Assembly (NCBI GenBank): GCA_020348885.1
Contig: CP070755.1
Location: forward strand, 2,201,434-2,250,068
Length of the DNA: 48,635 nucleotides
Reading direction: 5' to 3'
From: Candidatus Coatesiibacteriota bacterium
GTDB lineage: Bacteria > RBG-13-66-14 > B26-G2 > WVWN01 > G020348885
Shown: in pieces, positions 17,160 to 24,356 of the stretch
How positions within the stretch are numbered: position 1 is the stretch's first letter
Layout: every line of letters begins with the position of its first letter
The notes under the pieces: model-generated
Database searches by the model: none
What the model was told of the DNA's origin: nothing
Seen by the model: only the letters and a program-made list of their open reading frames with translations
Position numbers and translations under genes: made by a program

Positions 17160-18353
17160 ATGGGAATAATCGAAAAGGCCAAGGAGTTATTGTTCGGCGA
17201 CGTCGAGAACCGACCCCGGCCCGGCGCCGAGGTACTAGGGTACTCATCCTTCGACGGGCCGATAGCTCGCCACTTTTTCGCGGCGCCGGACTTGGCCGCT
17301 TACCGGAAAATGCGCCTGGACGGGCAGGTATCCGCAGGGCTATCGGTCCTCAAGCTGCCAGTTATGAGCCGCCGTTATCAAGTGGTCGCTGATTCGGACG
17401 AAGTGGGCGATTTCGTCAGGAAAGCTCTGGAACCGGTCTGGCGGGACCTGGTTAGGGGCGCACTCCTCGCCCTCGACTATGGTTTCGCCGCGATGGAAAA
17501 AGTCTGGGCTTTGGACGAGAAGGGTAAACTAGTTTACGCCCGTTTCAAGGACCCGGAACCGGAAACGTTGGAGCTCGACGTGGACGACCACGGCAACTTC
17601 GCCGGCGTTTCGCAGCGGCCGGACCGGCGTATAGACCCAGATAAAGCGTTCCTGTATACCCACCGTCTCGAACACGGCAACCTGTACGGTATCAGCCGCC
17701 TCCGTCCCGCGTATCCTTATTGGCGTACGAAAGAAATTATCTACTTGTTCCTTAATCGGTATCTCGAGCGGAAGGGTAACCCGCCGGTAGTGGTCAAGTA
17801 TCCGCCGCGGGTTACGCCGTCGGACACGGGGCCGGCCGCCGACAAGAACGCGAAGGCTGCGCTGGAGCTGGGCGAGAAGCTACTCGAGAACTCGGCCGTC
17901 GCAGTCCCCCACGATACCGACTCGCACGGGCACCGGACCTGGGAAGTATCTTACCTCGAGGACGATCCCAGGGTTGCGATGTTCTTGGAATATATCGAGC
18001 ACCTGAATAAGATGATACTCCGTTCCCTTTTCGTCGCGGACCGGGTTTTTACCCAGGACGGCGATACCGGTTCGTTCGCCCTCGCGAAGGTCCACGCCGA
18101 TATCTTCCTGATGAGCGAAGAGGGGCTAATCGCGGATATCGAGGCCGCCATCAACGAGCAGGTCGTGAAACCGCTTGTCGAGTTTAACTTCGGCCCCTGC
18201 GAACACTGTAGAGTCGTCGTCGAACGTTTCAACGAGGAGGACCGGGAAGTGTTGAAGGACGTTTTTCTGCGGGCGGTGGACTCCGGCAAAGCGCGGCCGG
18301 CCGTGGACGAACTCGCCGAACGCCTGGGCGTCCCCCTGGCGGAGAATTGGTAA
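17160..18353 (+). CDS. Phage portal protein (DUF935, Mu gp29-like)
   Basis: This 397-residue protein matches the DUF935/Mu gp29 portal family in pattern. It has a gp29-type alternation around RMRLDGQVSAGLSVLKLPV, a central ALLALDYGFAAMEKVW, and the conserved RYLERKGNPPVVVKYP. The portal forms the dodecameric DNA channel at one head vertex and binds the terminase and the tail connector. Mu gp29 is longer, so this is a compact version. It is the first gene after the operator-bearing promoter. In Mu-like phages terminase genes come just before the portal; here they are missing. Confidence 0.82.
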   Translation: MGIIEKAKELLFGDVENRPRPGAEVLGYSSFDGPIARHFFAAPDLAAYRKMRLDGQVSAGLSVLKLPVMSRRYQVVADSDEVGDFVRKALEPVWRDLVRGALLALDYGFAAMEKVWALDEKGKLVYARFKDPEPETLELDVDDHGNFAGVSQRPDRRIDPDKAFLYTHRLEHGNLYGISRLRPAYPYWRTKEIIYLFLNRYLERKGNPPVVVKYPPRVTPSDTGPAADKNAKAALELGEKLLENSAVAVPHDTDSHGHRTWEVSYLEDDPRVAMFLEYIEHLNKMILRSLFVADRVFTQDGDTGSFALAKVHADIFLMSEEGLIADIEAAINEQVVKPLVEFNFGPCEHCRVVVERFNEEDREVLKDVFLRAVDSGKARPAVDELAERLGVPLAENW

Positions 18354-18358
18354 CCCCC

Positions 18359-18387
18359 TTGTTTAACCGCCGTTAAAGTGATACACT
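18359..18387 (+). promoter_or_regulatory. Promoter of the moron-like gene
   Basis: TTGTTT (18359-18364), 17 nt, TACACT (18382-18387). Each box has three or four consensus bases and the spacing is ideal. It lies just after the portal stop and 37 nt before the likely ATG. Confidence 0.45.
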
Positions 18388-18423
18388 ATGTACTGGGAAC
18401 GTTACACCATAAGGGGGACCGAT

Positions 18424-18954
18424 ATGCGTGCGATTCGCGTGATGGCGATATTTTTATCCACTCTTTCGATAACTTCGCAAGCCGATGCCGAAGCAGGCGA
18501 AGTGGTTGAACTCAACCACGGTTTTCAGTTCGAGGAGCCGGGGTCGGAGTGGACGGTTAAGAAGTATGATTCCGCGTTGGTTCTCGCCGGGTTGGAGAGG
18601 GAGAACAGCGAAGCGGTAATAACGATTACGTACTTCGATTATACGATTTACGACGACATAAACGTCGATTACGGATACCTTCGGGGGCTTCTCGTGAAGA
18701 ACGAGAAGTCTACGTACAAAGCGACCAAGCCTAATTACGAACGCGTGAACCTGGATAAAGTCATCCTTTCGACCGGCGACGCCGCGCGACTGGAGTTCAC
18801 TACCGAAATAGCTAACGACAAGCGACGTTCGGTCGTTACCTGTTTGAACTCGGGTAAGCTGGTCTTTTTCGTCTCGATGGAGTCGAGAGAAGAAGAGTTC
18901 GACGAAGTGATAAGCGATTACAAGGCGTTGCTTTCGAGTATAGTGGTTAAGTAA
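18424..18954 (+). CDS. Secreted PsbP/DcrB-like protein, moron-like cargo
   Basis: I choose ATG 18424 because AAGGGGGA lies just upstream and the protein then opens with a signal peptide (MRAIRVMAIFLSTLSITSQADA); length is 176 residues. The mature part has the layout of PsbP/DcrB/DUF1795 proteins: a beta segment (NHGFQFEEPGSEWTV), a later GDAARLEF strand, and a closing helix with EEFDEVISDYKALLSSI. Its molecular role is unknown. It is not a virion protein by sequence. With its own promoter and terminator it interrupts the portal-protease junction, as a phage moron does. An upstream in-frame ATG at 18388 is less likely. Confidence 0.8.
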   Translation: MRAIRVMAIFLSTLSITSQADAEAGEVVELNHGFQFEEPGSEWTVKKYDSALVLAGLERENSEAVITITYFDYTIYDDINVDYGYLRGLLVKNEKSTYKATKPNYERVNLDKVILSTGDAARLEFTTEIANDKRRSVVTCLNSGKLVFFVSMESREEEFDEVISDYKALLSSIVVK

Positions 18955-18992
18955 AACGCGTAGTTTTAAACGAAAATTGGATTAACCGGGAG

Positions 18993-19024
18993 AACCGGGT
19001 CTGTTTAGCAGGCCCGGTTTTTTT
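18993..19024 (+). terminator. Strong terminator after the moron-like gene
   Basis: An 11-bp stem AACCGGGTCTG (18993-19003) pairs with CAGGCCCGGTT (19009-19019) with one G-U pair and a 5-nt loop, then T7. It would stop the moron transcript, and also reduce read-through from the late promoter into the protease gene. Confidence 0.85.
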
Positions 19025-19036
19025 GTTGGAGGGTTG

Positions 19037-20206
19037 ATGGAGCCGAATCGCATCGAAGTAAATTACCTATCCAGAAACGTCGAGATGGACGGAAAGCCCG
19101 TACGTTTCAGGAAGGAGATAATACGCGTCGGGCGCTTCCGGCACCCGCAAGACCCGGACGAGGTCGTGGAGATTACCGAAAGTCGCTTGCGCAGGTGGGC
19201 CGAGAACTTTCGGCGGGCAGGCGTAAAGGTGTGGGTACCGTACCGGCACAGCGCTGACCCGAAGGATAACACAGGTTGGGTCGAGGATATGTTCGTCGAC
19301 AAGAACCGGCTCTTCGCCGTGATACGCGTAATAGACGACGAAACGGTCCGGCTGCTACGCGAAGGGGTTATCGAAGACGTCTCTGTCGGGGTTGACCTCG
19401 ATTACGTGGACGCCGAGGGGAGACGCTTGGGCGAAGTAGTACGGCACGTCGCCCTCACGCTAGATCCGTATGTCCGCGAACAGCAAGGTTTCATTGAGAT
19501 GACTGACGAAAGAAACGATATGAGAGTTAACGAGAAAGGGGGTGGAGGGATGCCGGAAACTATATACGCGTACGTGGACCCCGAGACGGGCGTCGGTTTC
19601 TACCCGCACCACCGCGACGACGGAACAGTCGATTTAGAGAAAGTTAAAGCGGCTTTGGAGGAGTTGGAAGGTTCGGACTTGCCCGAAGACGTGAAAACGA
19701 TAATCCGCGAACACTTGCTCGCTCACCTGGCGGAGGCCGAAGGGGCCGCCGCGGCGACGGCCGAGGGTAGTATGGACGCCGAGGCGAGGACGAAACTCCT
19801 CGAACTGGAAGCGATGAGCGCCGAGTTGGCCGAGCGGAATAAAAACCTCAGGCGGAAGATACGGGACCTGCGCCGCAAACATTCTTTGACGAAGCGAATG
19901 TTCGCCGAGCAAGAGGTGGACGACTACGTAGCCGAGGGGAAACTCACGCCGGCGTGCCGGCCGGAAGCGTTAGCGATGCTGTTGGACGGGACCGGCAGAA
20001 CGCTTGAGCTGGAAGGCGGTCGGGTAACCGTCGCCGAGACTTTCCGGCGGCTGGTCGCGAAGATGCCGCCGGTGGTCGATTTCGGCGAGTACCTGGCGCT
20101 TGAGAAACCAAACCGGGACGAGCCGCTGGGCGAATCTGAACTGAAGATACTCGACGCGCTGGGCGTTAGCCCGGCCGACGTACGTTCGTACGCCAGCACG
20201 CGATAA
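19037..20206 (+). CDS. Prohead protease/scaffold (Mu gpI-like)
   Basis: This 389-residue protein starts at ATG 19037, after GGAGGG. The N-terminal ~165 residues resemble the Mu I-type serine prohead protease. PYRHSADPKDNTGWVEDM offers the His, IEDVSVGVDLDY the Ser, and VRHVALTLDP the conserved closing segment. The C-terminal half holds a charged coiled coil (ELEAMSAELAERNKNLRRKI, about 245-290), as expected of a scaffold that is degraded during head maturation. A possible internal start at 19550 could make the scaffold separately, as Mu gene Z does within I. Confidence 0.78.
   Translation: MEPNRIEVNYLSRNVEMDGKPVRFRKEIIRVGRFRHPQDPDEVVEITESRLRRWAENFRRAGVKVWVPYRHSADPKDNTGWVEDMFVDKNRLFAVIRVIDDETVRLLREGVIEDVSVGVDLDYVDAEGRRLGEVVRHVALTLDPYVREQQGFIEMTDERNDMRVNEKGGGGMPETIYAYVDPETGVGFYPHHRDDGTVDLEKVKAALEELEGSDLPEDVKTIIREHLLAHLAEAEGAAAATAEGSMDAEARTKLLELEAMSAELAERNKNLRRKIRDLRRKHSLTKRMFAEQEVDDYVAEGKLTPACRPEALAMLLDGTGRTLELEGGRVTVAETFRRLVAKMPPVVDFGEYLALEKPNRDEPLGESELKILDALGVSPADVRSYASTR
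19550..20206 (+). CDS. Possible internal scaffold start (Mu Z-like) within the protease gene
   Basis: In-frame ATG 19550 is preceded by the purine-rich AAAGGGGGTGGAGGG, with GGGGGT ending 6 nt upstream. It begins MPETIYAYVDPETG just after the protease domain and would make a 218-residue scaffold containing the coiled coil. The nearer GGAGG lies only 1 nt from the ATG, which is too close to be optimal, so translation here is uncertain. Confidence 0.35.
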   Translation: MPETIYAYVDPETGVGFYPHHRDDGTVDLEKVKAALEELEGSDLPEDVKTIIREHLLAHLAEAEGAAAATAEGSMDAEARTKLLELEAMSAELAERNKNLRRKIRDLRRKHSLTKRMFAEQEVDDYVAEGKLTPACRPEALAMLLDGTGRTLELEGGRVTVAETFRRLVAKMPPVVDFGEYLALEKPNRDEPLGESELKILDALGVSPADVRSYASTR

Positions 20207-20236
20207 GCGAAACGGAATTATATACGGAGGTAAAAA

Positions 20237-20650
20237 TTGACTGCTTTAACCGAAAACTACGACGCCGAGCGGAAGGACGGGATACTTATTACCTACCCCG
20301 TATCCGCGGGCGAGACCGTGTACAAAGGCGCGCTCGTGTGTTTAGACGCCGACGGTTATGTCGTACCCGGCGACGACGCGAGCGGTTACGCGTTTGTCGG
20401 CGTGTCGTATGAGAAGGCCGATAATACTGACGGCGCCGACGGCGACGCGACGGCCCGTGTGTGGAAGGTCGGAACGTATGTATTTGCGGCCGACTTTACA
20501 GCCGGGCAGGAGGATGTCGGAAGCGAAGTTTACGTCGTAGACGACAATACGGTGAGTACCTCGACCACGTACGCCGTCGCGTGCGGAACCGTTGTTGAGG
20601 TTATCTCGAGCGCTTCGGTCCGTGTACGTATAGATAACAGCGTTAAGTAG
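20237..20650 (+). CDS. Head decoration/cement protein (DUF2190-like)
   Basis: This 137-residue protein starts at TTG 20237 with GGAGG 6-7 nt upstream. It is beta-rich, with ITYPVSAGETVYKGALVCLDA and the late strand VVEVISSASVRVRIDN. These fit the DUF2190 type of small capsid-associated proteins found between the protease and major capsid genes of Mu-like and related phages. These bind the outer capsid and stabilise the shell. It has no signal peptide. Confidence 0.72.
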   Translation: MTALTENYDAERKDGILITYPVSAGETVYKGALVCLDADGYVVPGDDASGYAFVGVSYEKADNTDGADGDATARVWKVGTYVFAADFTAGQEDVGSEVYVVDDNTVSTSTTYAVACGTVVEVISSASVRVRIDNSVK

Positions 20651-20663
20651 AGGGGGTGAAGAG

Positions 20664-21563
20664 TTGACGATAATAAAAGACGATATGGGGCGGCTTCTGG
20701 ACGCCGGCGTTAAGACGCTTTTCTATAAAGCGTACGAAACCGCGCCGGCCCAGTACGACGGTATCGTTACGGTCGTCCCGTCAAGTACGAACTCCGAGGA
20801 CTATAGTTGGCTGGGCGCGCTCCCGACGATGCGTGAGTGGACCGACGAACGAATACCCCGCGGCCTGATAGAACACGAGTTCACGATAACCAATAAAGAC
20901 TGGGAAGTAACCATCGCGGTTGACCGTAACGTTATCGAGGACGACCAGTACGGACAGCTAAAGGCGCGGATTTCGGCGATGGCCGAGGAAGCGCGCCGCC
21001 ACATCGACGAGCTCGTGTTCGAGCTTCTGGCGTCCGGTTTCGCCGGCGTTTGCTACGACGGGCAGCCCTTCTTCGACACCGACCACCCCGACGGGGTCGG
21101 CGGTACCCAATCCAACAAGGGAACCGACGCACTCTCAGCAACCGCTTACGGCGCGACCCGCGCTGCAATGATGAAGTTCGCCGACGACCAGGGCAGGGTG
21201 ATGGGCGTCGTACCCGACGCGCTGGTGGTTCCACCGGAACTGGAAGAGACGGCTCGCCAGGTGCTCAACAGCGACTTCTATCCCGAAACAGGATACGAGC
21301 ATATCGGCAACCCGTGGAAAGGGTCCGCGACGCTGGTCGTAAGCCCATACCTGCCGGACGCCGACGACTGGTTCCTGCTTTGCACTTCCCGGGCCGTCCG
21401 GCCGCTCGTACTCCAGATGCGGAGAGAAGTTACGTTCAACGCGCTCGAAGGGCAGAGTGAAGGCGGGTTTATGCGTAAGCGTTACCTGTACGGCGCCGAC
21501 GCCCGGTACAACGTCGGTTACGGACCGTGGCAGTTCGCGTACGGGAGTTCGGTTTCGACGTAG
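20664..21563 (+). CDS. Major capsid protein (Mu gpT-like)
   Basis: This 299-residue protein matches the Mu gpT major head subunit in length and pattern: FYKAYETAP near the start, LGALPTMREWTDERIPRG, FTITNKDWEVTIAVDRNVIEDDQYG and the late FTHP-like FFDTDHPDG. It would form the HK97-fold shell. TTG 20664 follows AGGGGGTGAAGAG. A 12-bp hairpin directly follows the gene, which may adjust expression of the capsid against the tail genes. Confidence 0.85.
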   Translation: MTIIKDDMGRLLDAGVKTLFYKAYETAPAQYDGIVTVVPSSTNSEDYSWLGALPTMREWTDERIPRGLIEHEFTITNKDWEVTIAVDRNVIEDDQYGQLKARISAMAEEARRHIDELVFELLASGFAGVCYDGQPFFDTDHPDGVGGTQSNKGTDALSATAYGATRAAMMKFADDQGRVMGVVPDALVVPPELEETARQVLNSDFYPETGYEHIGNPWKGSATLVVSPYLPDADDWFLLCTSRAVRPLVLQMRREVTFNALEGQSEGGFMRKRYLYGADARYNVGYGPWQFAYGSSVST

Positions 21564-21588
21564 CGAACGTTTCCGCGCCGATATAACC

Positions 21589-21631
21589 CGGCGGGGGCCT
21601 TAACCGATGTCCGTTTAATAGGCCCCCGCCG
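21589..21631 (+). promoter_or_regulatory. 12-bp hairpin after the major capsid gene
   Basis: CGGCGGGGGCCT (21589-21600) and its perfect complement (21620-21631) enclose a 19-nt loop. No T run follows. It is likely an mRNA-stabilising or attenuating structure separating head from tail transcripts. Confidence 0.6.
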
Positions 21632-21648
21632 AGACGGAGATAGCTACT

Positions 21649-22086
21649 ATGGCTTACGTAAATGTTTCGGACGTTCGAGAACGGTTGCCGCTCATTACCG
21701 ATTCGGTGCGGACCGACGCTCAAATCGAGAGGTTTATAGACGACGCCGGCGCGGTCGTCGACGGATACCTGCGGGGCGTTTACGAGCTTCCGCTAGGCGA
21801 ACCCGTCGACCCGTTGGTGGGGTACATCGCCTTGGAACTTACGTGCGGTTTGGTCCTGGAGAACGTTTACGGCGAGGAGTCGCCCAATGATGTAGCCCAA
21901 CCGCGGCTCTTAAAAAACCGCGCGCTCGCGTTCCTGGACGATATCCGATCCGGCCGGATACTACTGGACCACGACGCGTACCCTGCCGGTAACGCGCCGG
22001 CCGTCGCGAGAGAAAGCGTGCTGTCCGGCGATACCGAACGGTCCCTTTTCTCGGTCGACCCGGACGTACTGGGGCCGATCGAATGA
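21649..22086 (+). CDS. Mu gp36-like head-tail connector (DUF1320)
   Basis: This 145-residue protein resembles the DUF1320/Mu gp36 family. It is alpha-helical, opening with YVNVSDVRERLPLIT, then IERFIDDAGAVVDGYLRGVYELPL and LKNRALAFLDDIRSGRI. These proteins follow the major capsid gene in Mu-like phages and are thought to be neck or head-completion proteins, as gp6-type connectors are. The usual position just after gpT supports the call. Confidence 0.78.
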   Translation: MAYVNVSDVRERLPLITDSVRTDAQIERFIDDAGAVVDGYLRGVYELPLGEPVDPLVGYIALELTCGLVLENVYGEESPNDVAQPRLLKNRALAFLDDIRSGRILLDHDAYPAGNAPAVARESVLSGDTERSLFSVDPDVLGPIE

Positions 22087-22099
22087 GGAGCGTTTCGCG

Positions 22100-22552
22100 A
22101 TGATTTACGACGCGACCGATTACGTCAAGGAAACTAAAGAGCTGGTGAAGTCGTTAATAGAGACCGAGTTCGCGGGCGCGATCGTCCATATGTCGGACCC
22201 GGACAATGTCCCCGCATACGGCGGCGGGACGTTCTGCGTCGAAGGCGCCGCTTCCGGCGCCGATACGTCCCACGGCGCGTTCGGCCAAGTTTACGTTACA
22301 ATTCGAGTCTGGACGTACTACACCGAAGTAGATAACGAGTTGGCCGAGGCGCGGGTGAGCGAGTTGGCGCAAAAGCTGGAGGCGGTGTTGTTAGCGGCCA
22401 CGTCCGGCGGCCCCGCCGCGGGCAACGACATAGTGGGCACCGACTTCATACAGACTGCTTATTTGACAAGGGAAAAGGGCCGGGCTTTGCGCCGGAAGTA
22501 CCTACGCGCTGCTAGGACTGAATGGCGCGTCCGGTTGGCCGCGTGCCGATGA
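22100..22552 (+). CDS. Tail completion/terminator-like protein
   Basis: This 150-residue protein fits the small tail-completion proteins that sit between neck and tail-tube genes. It has an N-terminal helix (VKELVKSLIET-type), a beta strand QVYVTIRVWTYY, then a long helix (ELAEARVSELAQKLEAVL). That helix-strand-helix order is common in tail terminators of the gpU/gp37 kind. I see no stronger family mark. GAGGAG lies upstream of the ATG. Confidence 0.55.
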   Translation: MIYDATDYVKETKELVKSLIETEFAGAIVHMSDPDNVPAYGGGTFCVEGAASGADTSHGAFGQVYVTIRVWTYYTEVDNELAEARVSELAQKLEAVLLAATSGGPAAGNDIVGTDFIQTAYLTREKGRALRRKYLRAARTEWRVRLAACR

Positions 22553-22598
22553 CCGCGATTTCGACGGGGAAAACGAGCGTTTCCTGTAAGGAGGCGAA

Positions 22599-23318
22599 AT
22601 GAAGCTTATAGGAAAAGGATTGATAGTCGATTTAACGGACGGGTTGGAGTTCCCCGACTACGGCGACCTGATGGTTAACTTCGGGTTGAACGTGCTAAAC
22701 GTTCCCAGCCCGGCCGTGAACGGCGGTTACGTCGTGCCGTACGACGCGCCCATAACGGGGAAGATATCCTGGTACGACATTACGCCCGAGATACTCGCGT
22801 CCTTGACAGGCGGCGGGTTGACAGACGGAACGATTCGGTACGCCCGGGCCGAACCGCACCAGGTCCCGGCATCGGAGCCGTACGAAATAGCACTGGATAA
22901 TACCGATGTCGTTCCGCTATCGGAAATTGTGGCCCGCGAGGATGGCGTCCGTATGCGGCGCGTCCAATCGGACCCGGCCGCTGGTGAGTACGCGATTACC
23001 GATAATACGCTGGAGTTCAGTCCTGACGACACCGGAACCAACGTTTACGCGGATTATTTCTACGAGGATTCGACGACCGGGAAGACGATGACCGTAGACC
23101 CGTACACGCTACCAGGCGAGTTCAAGCTGCTCGCGAGTTTGAAGTTCTACGATACGTCCGTGGCCGACTACATCGGCGAGCTGGTATTTATAGCCGAACG
23201 TTGCCGCCGAACAGGACCGGTGGACGTAGGCAGTCGAGCGACCGATTTCGGAACGTTCGGTTTCGACTTCGCCGTCGAGAATCGCGGCGCCGGCGACGTC
23301 GTCGTGTGCTTCCCGTAA
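22599..23318 (+). CDS. Major tail tube protein, probable
   Basis: This 239-residue protein is beta-rich and starts after a strong AAGGAGG. Tube-like features are an early GKGLIVDLTDG strand, a long middle region and a C-terminal run (GTFGFDFAVENRGAGDVVVCFP) of strands. Genes at this position, before the chaperones and tape measure, normally encode the tail tube. There is no sheath gene, so the tail would be non-contractile, unlike that of Mu itself. The call rests mainly on position and size. Confidence 0.6.
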   Translation: MKLIGKGLIVDLTDGLEFPDYGDLMVNFGLNVLNVPSPAVNGGYVVPYDAPITGKISWYDITPEILASLTGGGLTDGTIRYARAEPHQVPASEPYEIALDNTDVVPLSEIVAREDGVRMRRVQSDPAAGEYAITDNTLEFSPDDTGTNVYADYFYEDSTTGKTMTVDPYTLPGEFKLLASLKFYDTSVADYIGELVFIAERCRRTGPVDVGSRATDFGTFGFDFAVENRGAGDVVVCFP

Positions 23319-23324
23319 CCGGGC

Positions 23325-23753
23325 GTGGACCGTCGCAAGGAAGAAGCCGTCCGCCTGGTACTGGAGGGGAAGGCCGCCGCGCAAGTCGCTAAACTGATTA
23401 AAGCCAGAGAGGAAACGGTACGCGAATGGTTCTCGGATCCGGAGTTTATAGCGCGTGCGAAGAAGGAGTTAACCAACAAATGCCTTCTGTTGATACCGGA
23501 CATCCTGGCGCGTTTGGCCGAGCTTATCCGGGAGGGTTCCGATACTGCTTCCGTCCAGGCGATAAAAGTCGTAGTAAAACTCTGGGAGAACGTGAAAGCC
23601 GACGGCGAGGACGAGAAAGTTATTGATTCGTTAATCGCGATAATCGATAAGGTGCTGGGCGAACTGGATAGGGAACAGGAAAGGCAGGCCTTTTACAAGC
23701 GGGCGCCCGGGACGCCCGGCGACGGCGCCGAGGAGACCGCCGATGAAGGGTAA
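23325..23753 (+). CDS. Small-terminase-like helix-turn-helix protein
   Basis: This 142-residue protein starts at GTG 23325. Residues 1-45 form a homeodomain-like HTH (EAVRLVLEGKAAAQVAKLI, then VREWFSDPEFIARAKKEL). The W-x-x-PEF pattern is frequent in phage small terminase subunits, and the helical remainder with GSDTASVQAIKVVVKL fits too. Small terminases recognise DNA for packaging. It is misplaced here, between tail tube and chaperone, and has no large terminase partner nearby. Another helical tail-module protein is a possible alternative. It overlaps the next gene by 11 nt. Confidence 0.5.
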   Translation: MDRRKEEAVRLVLEGKAAAQVAKLIKAREETVREWFSDPEFIARAKKELTNKCLLLIPDILARLAELIREGSDTASVQAIKVVVKLWENVKADGEDEKVIDSLIAIIDKVLGELDREQERQAFYKRAPGTPGDGAEETADEG

Positions 23754-24192
23754 GCTGACCGAAAGGCTACGGAAGCTGACGACCCGGGAGCGCGAAGCGC
23801 TGGACGAAATGGGAGACGAAGTCCGTTCGTCGCAGCCCGGGCCCGAGGACGTTATCACGCGGACTGTAAAGGTCGGTTCCACGGAACTACCGATACTCAA
23901 TCTGAACGGGTTATGGGCGCTCAGAAAACTCCTTCGCGACGATACGAACGAGGCCGAAGCGATGTTAACTATCGTCTGGGTTTTACGAAACCAACACCGG
24001 CCTGAACTAGTTGACGTCGTCACCGACGGCGCGCCGAGGGACGAGTTGGCGGCGTTGGCCTGCGAAATTGATTTAGCCGCCGCGGCTGACATCCTGGCCG
24101 CGTTCGAGGAGATGGTCGCCCCTTTCGGCAAAAGGGACGACGGTGGGAAAGCGGCCGGACGCCGCGGGGAACCGGTGGAGAGGGTGCGTTAG
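23743..24192 (+). CDS. Tail assembly chaperone (gpG-like)
   Basis: This 149-residue, mostly helical protein (LTERLRKLTTREREALDEM; LNLNGLWALRKLLRD; ELAALACEIDLAAAADILAAFEEM) lies just upstream of the tape measure, where siphoviruses encode the tail assembly chaperone. The hydrophilic, charged C terminus fits. The -1 frame is open from 24090 through the next small gene, so a -1 frameshift could make a longer G-T fusion. No canonical slippery heptamer is in the correct phase. Confidence 0.55.
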   Translation: MKGKLTERLRKLTTREREALDEMGDEVRSSQPGPEDVITRTVKVGSTELPILNLNGLWALRKLLRDDTNEAEAMLTIVWVLRNQHRPELVDVVTDGAPRDELAALACEIDLAAAADILAAFEEMVAPFGKRDDGGKAAGRRGEPVERVR

Positions 24193-24194
24193 TA

Positions 24195-24356
24195 GTGAGT
24201 ATGCTGCGTGCGTTTCCGGGTATGACCGTGCGCGACGTCGTGTGCGAAATGAACCTGATTAATCTGTGGGCCGTCGGGGAACACCTGCGGATGTTGGAGA
24301 GCGCCGCGGAAGCCGAGGCCGAAAGACTCAATCCGGCCCTGGGAGGTGCGAGGTGA
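24195..24356 (+). CDS. Small gene before the tape measure (gpT-like chaperone part)
   Basis: A 53-residue frame starts at GTG 24195 (or ATG 24201) and reads with natural composition: MLRAFPGMTVRDVVCEMNL, then a helix with EHLRMLESAAEAEAERL. It ends exactly where the tape measure begins (GTGA overlap, 24353-24356), so it is translated in the operon. Size and place match the T part of the lambda G/GT chaperone pair. No clear ribosome-binding site precedes it, which is compatible with frameshift or coupled translation. Confidence 0.6.
   Translation: MSMLRAFPGMTVRDVVCEMNLINLWAVGEHLRMLESAAEAEAERLNPALGGAR

Noticed and set aside
24145-24151. GGGAAAG as a lambda-type slippery heptamer
   Set aside because: In the reading frame it falls as GGG AAA G, not G GGA AAG, so canonical -1 slippage is not expected.
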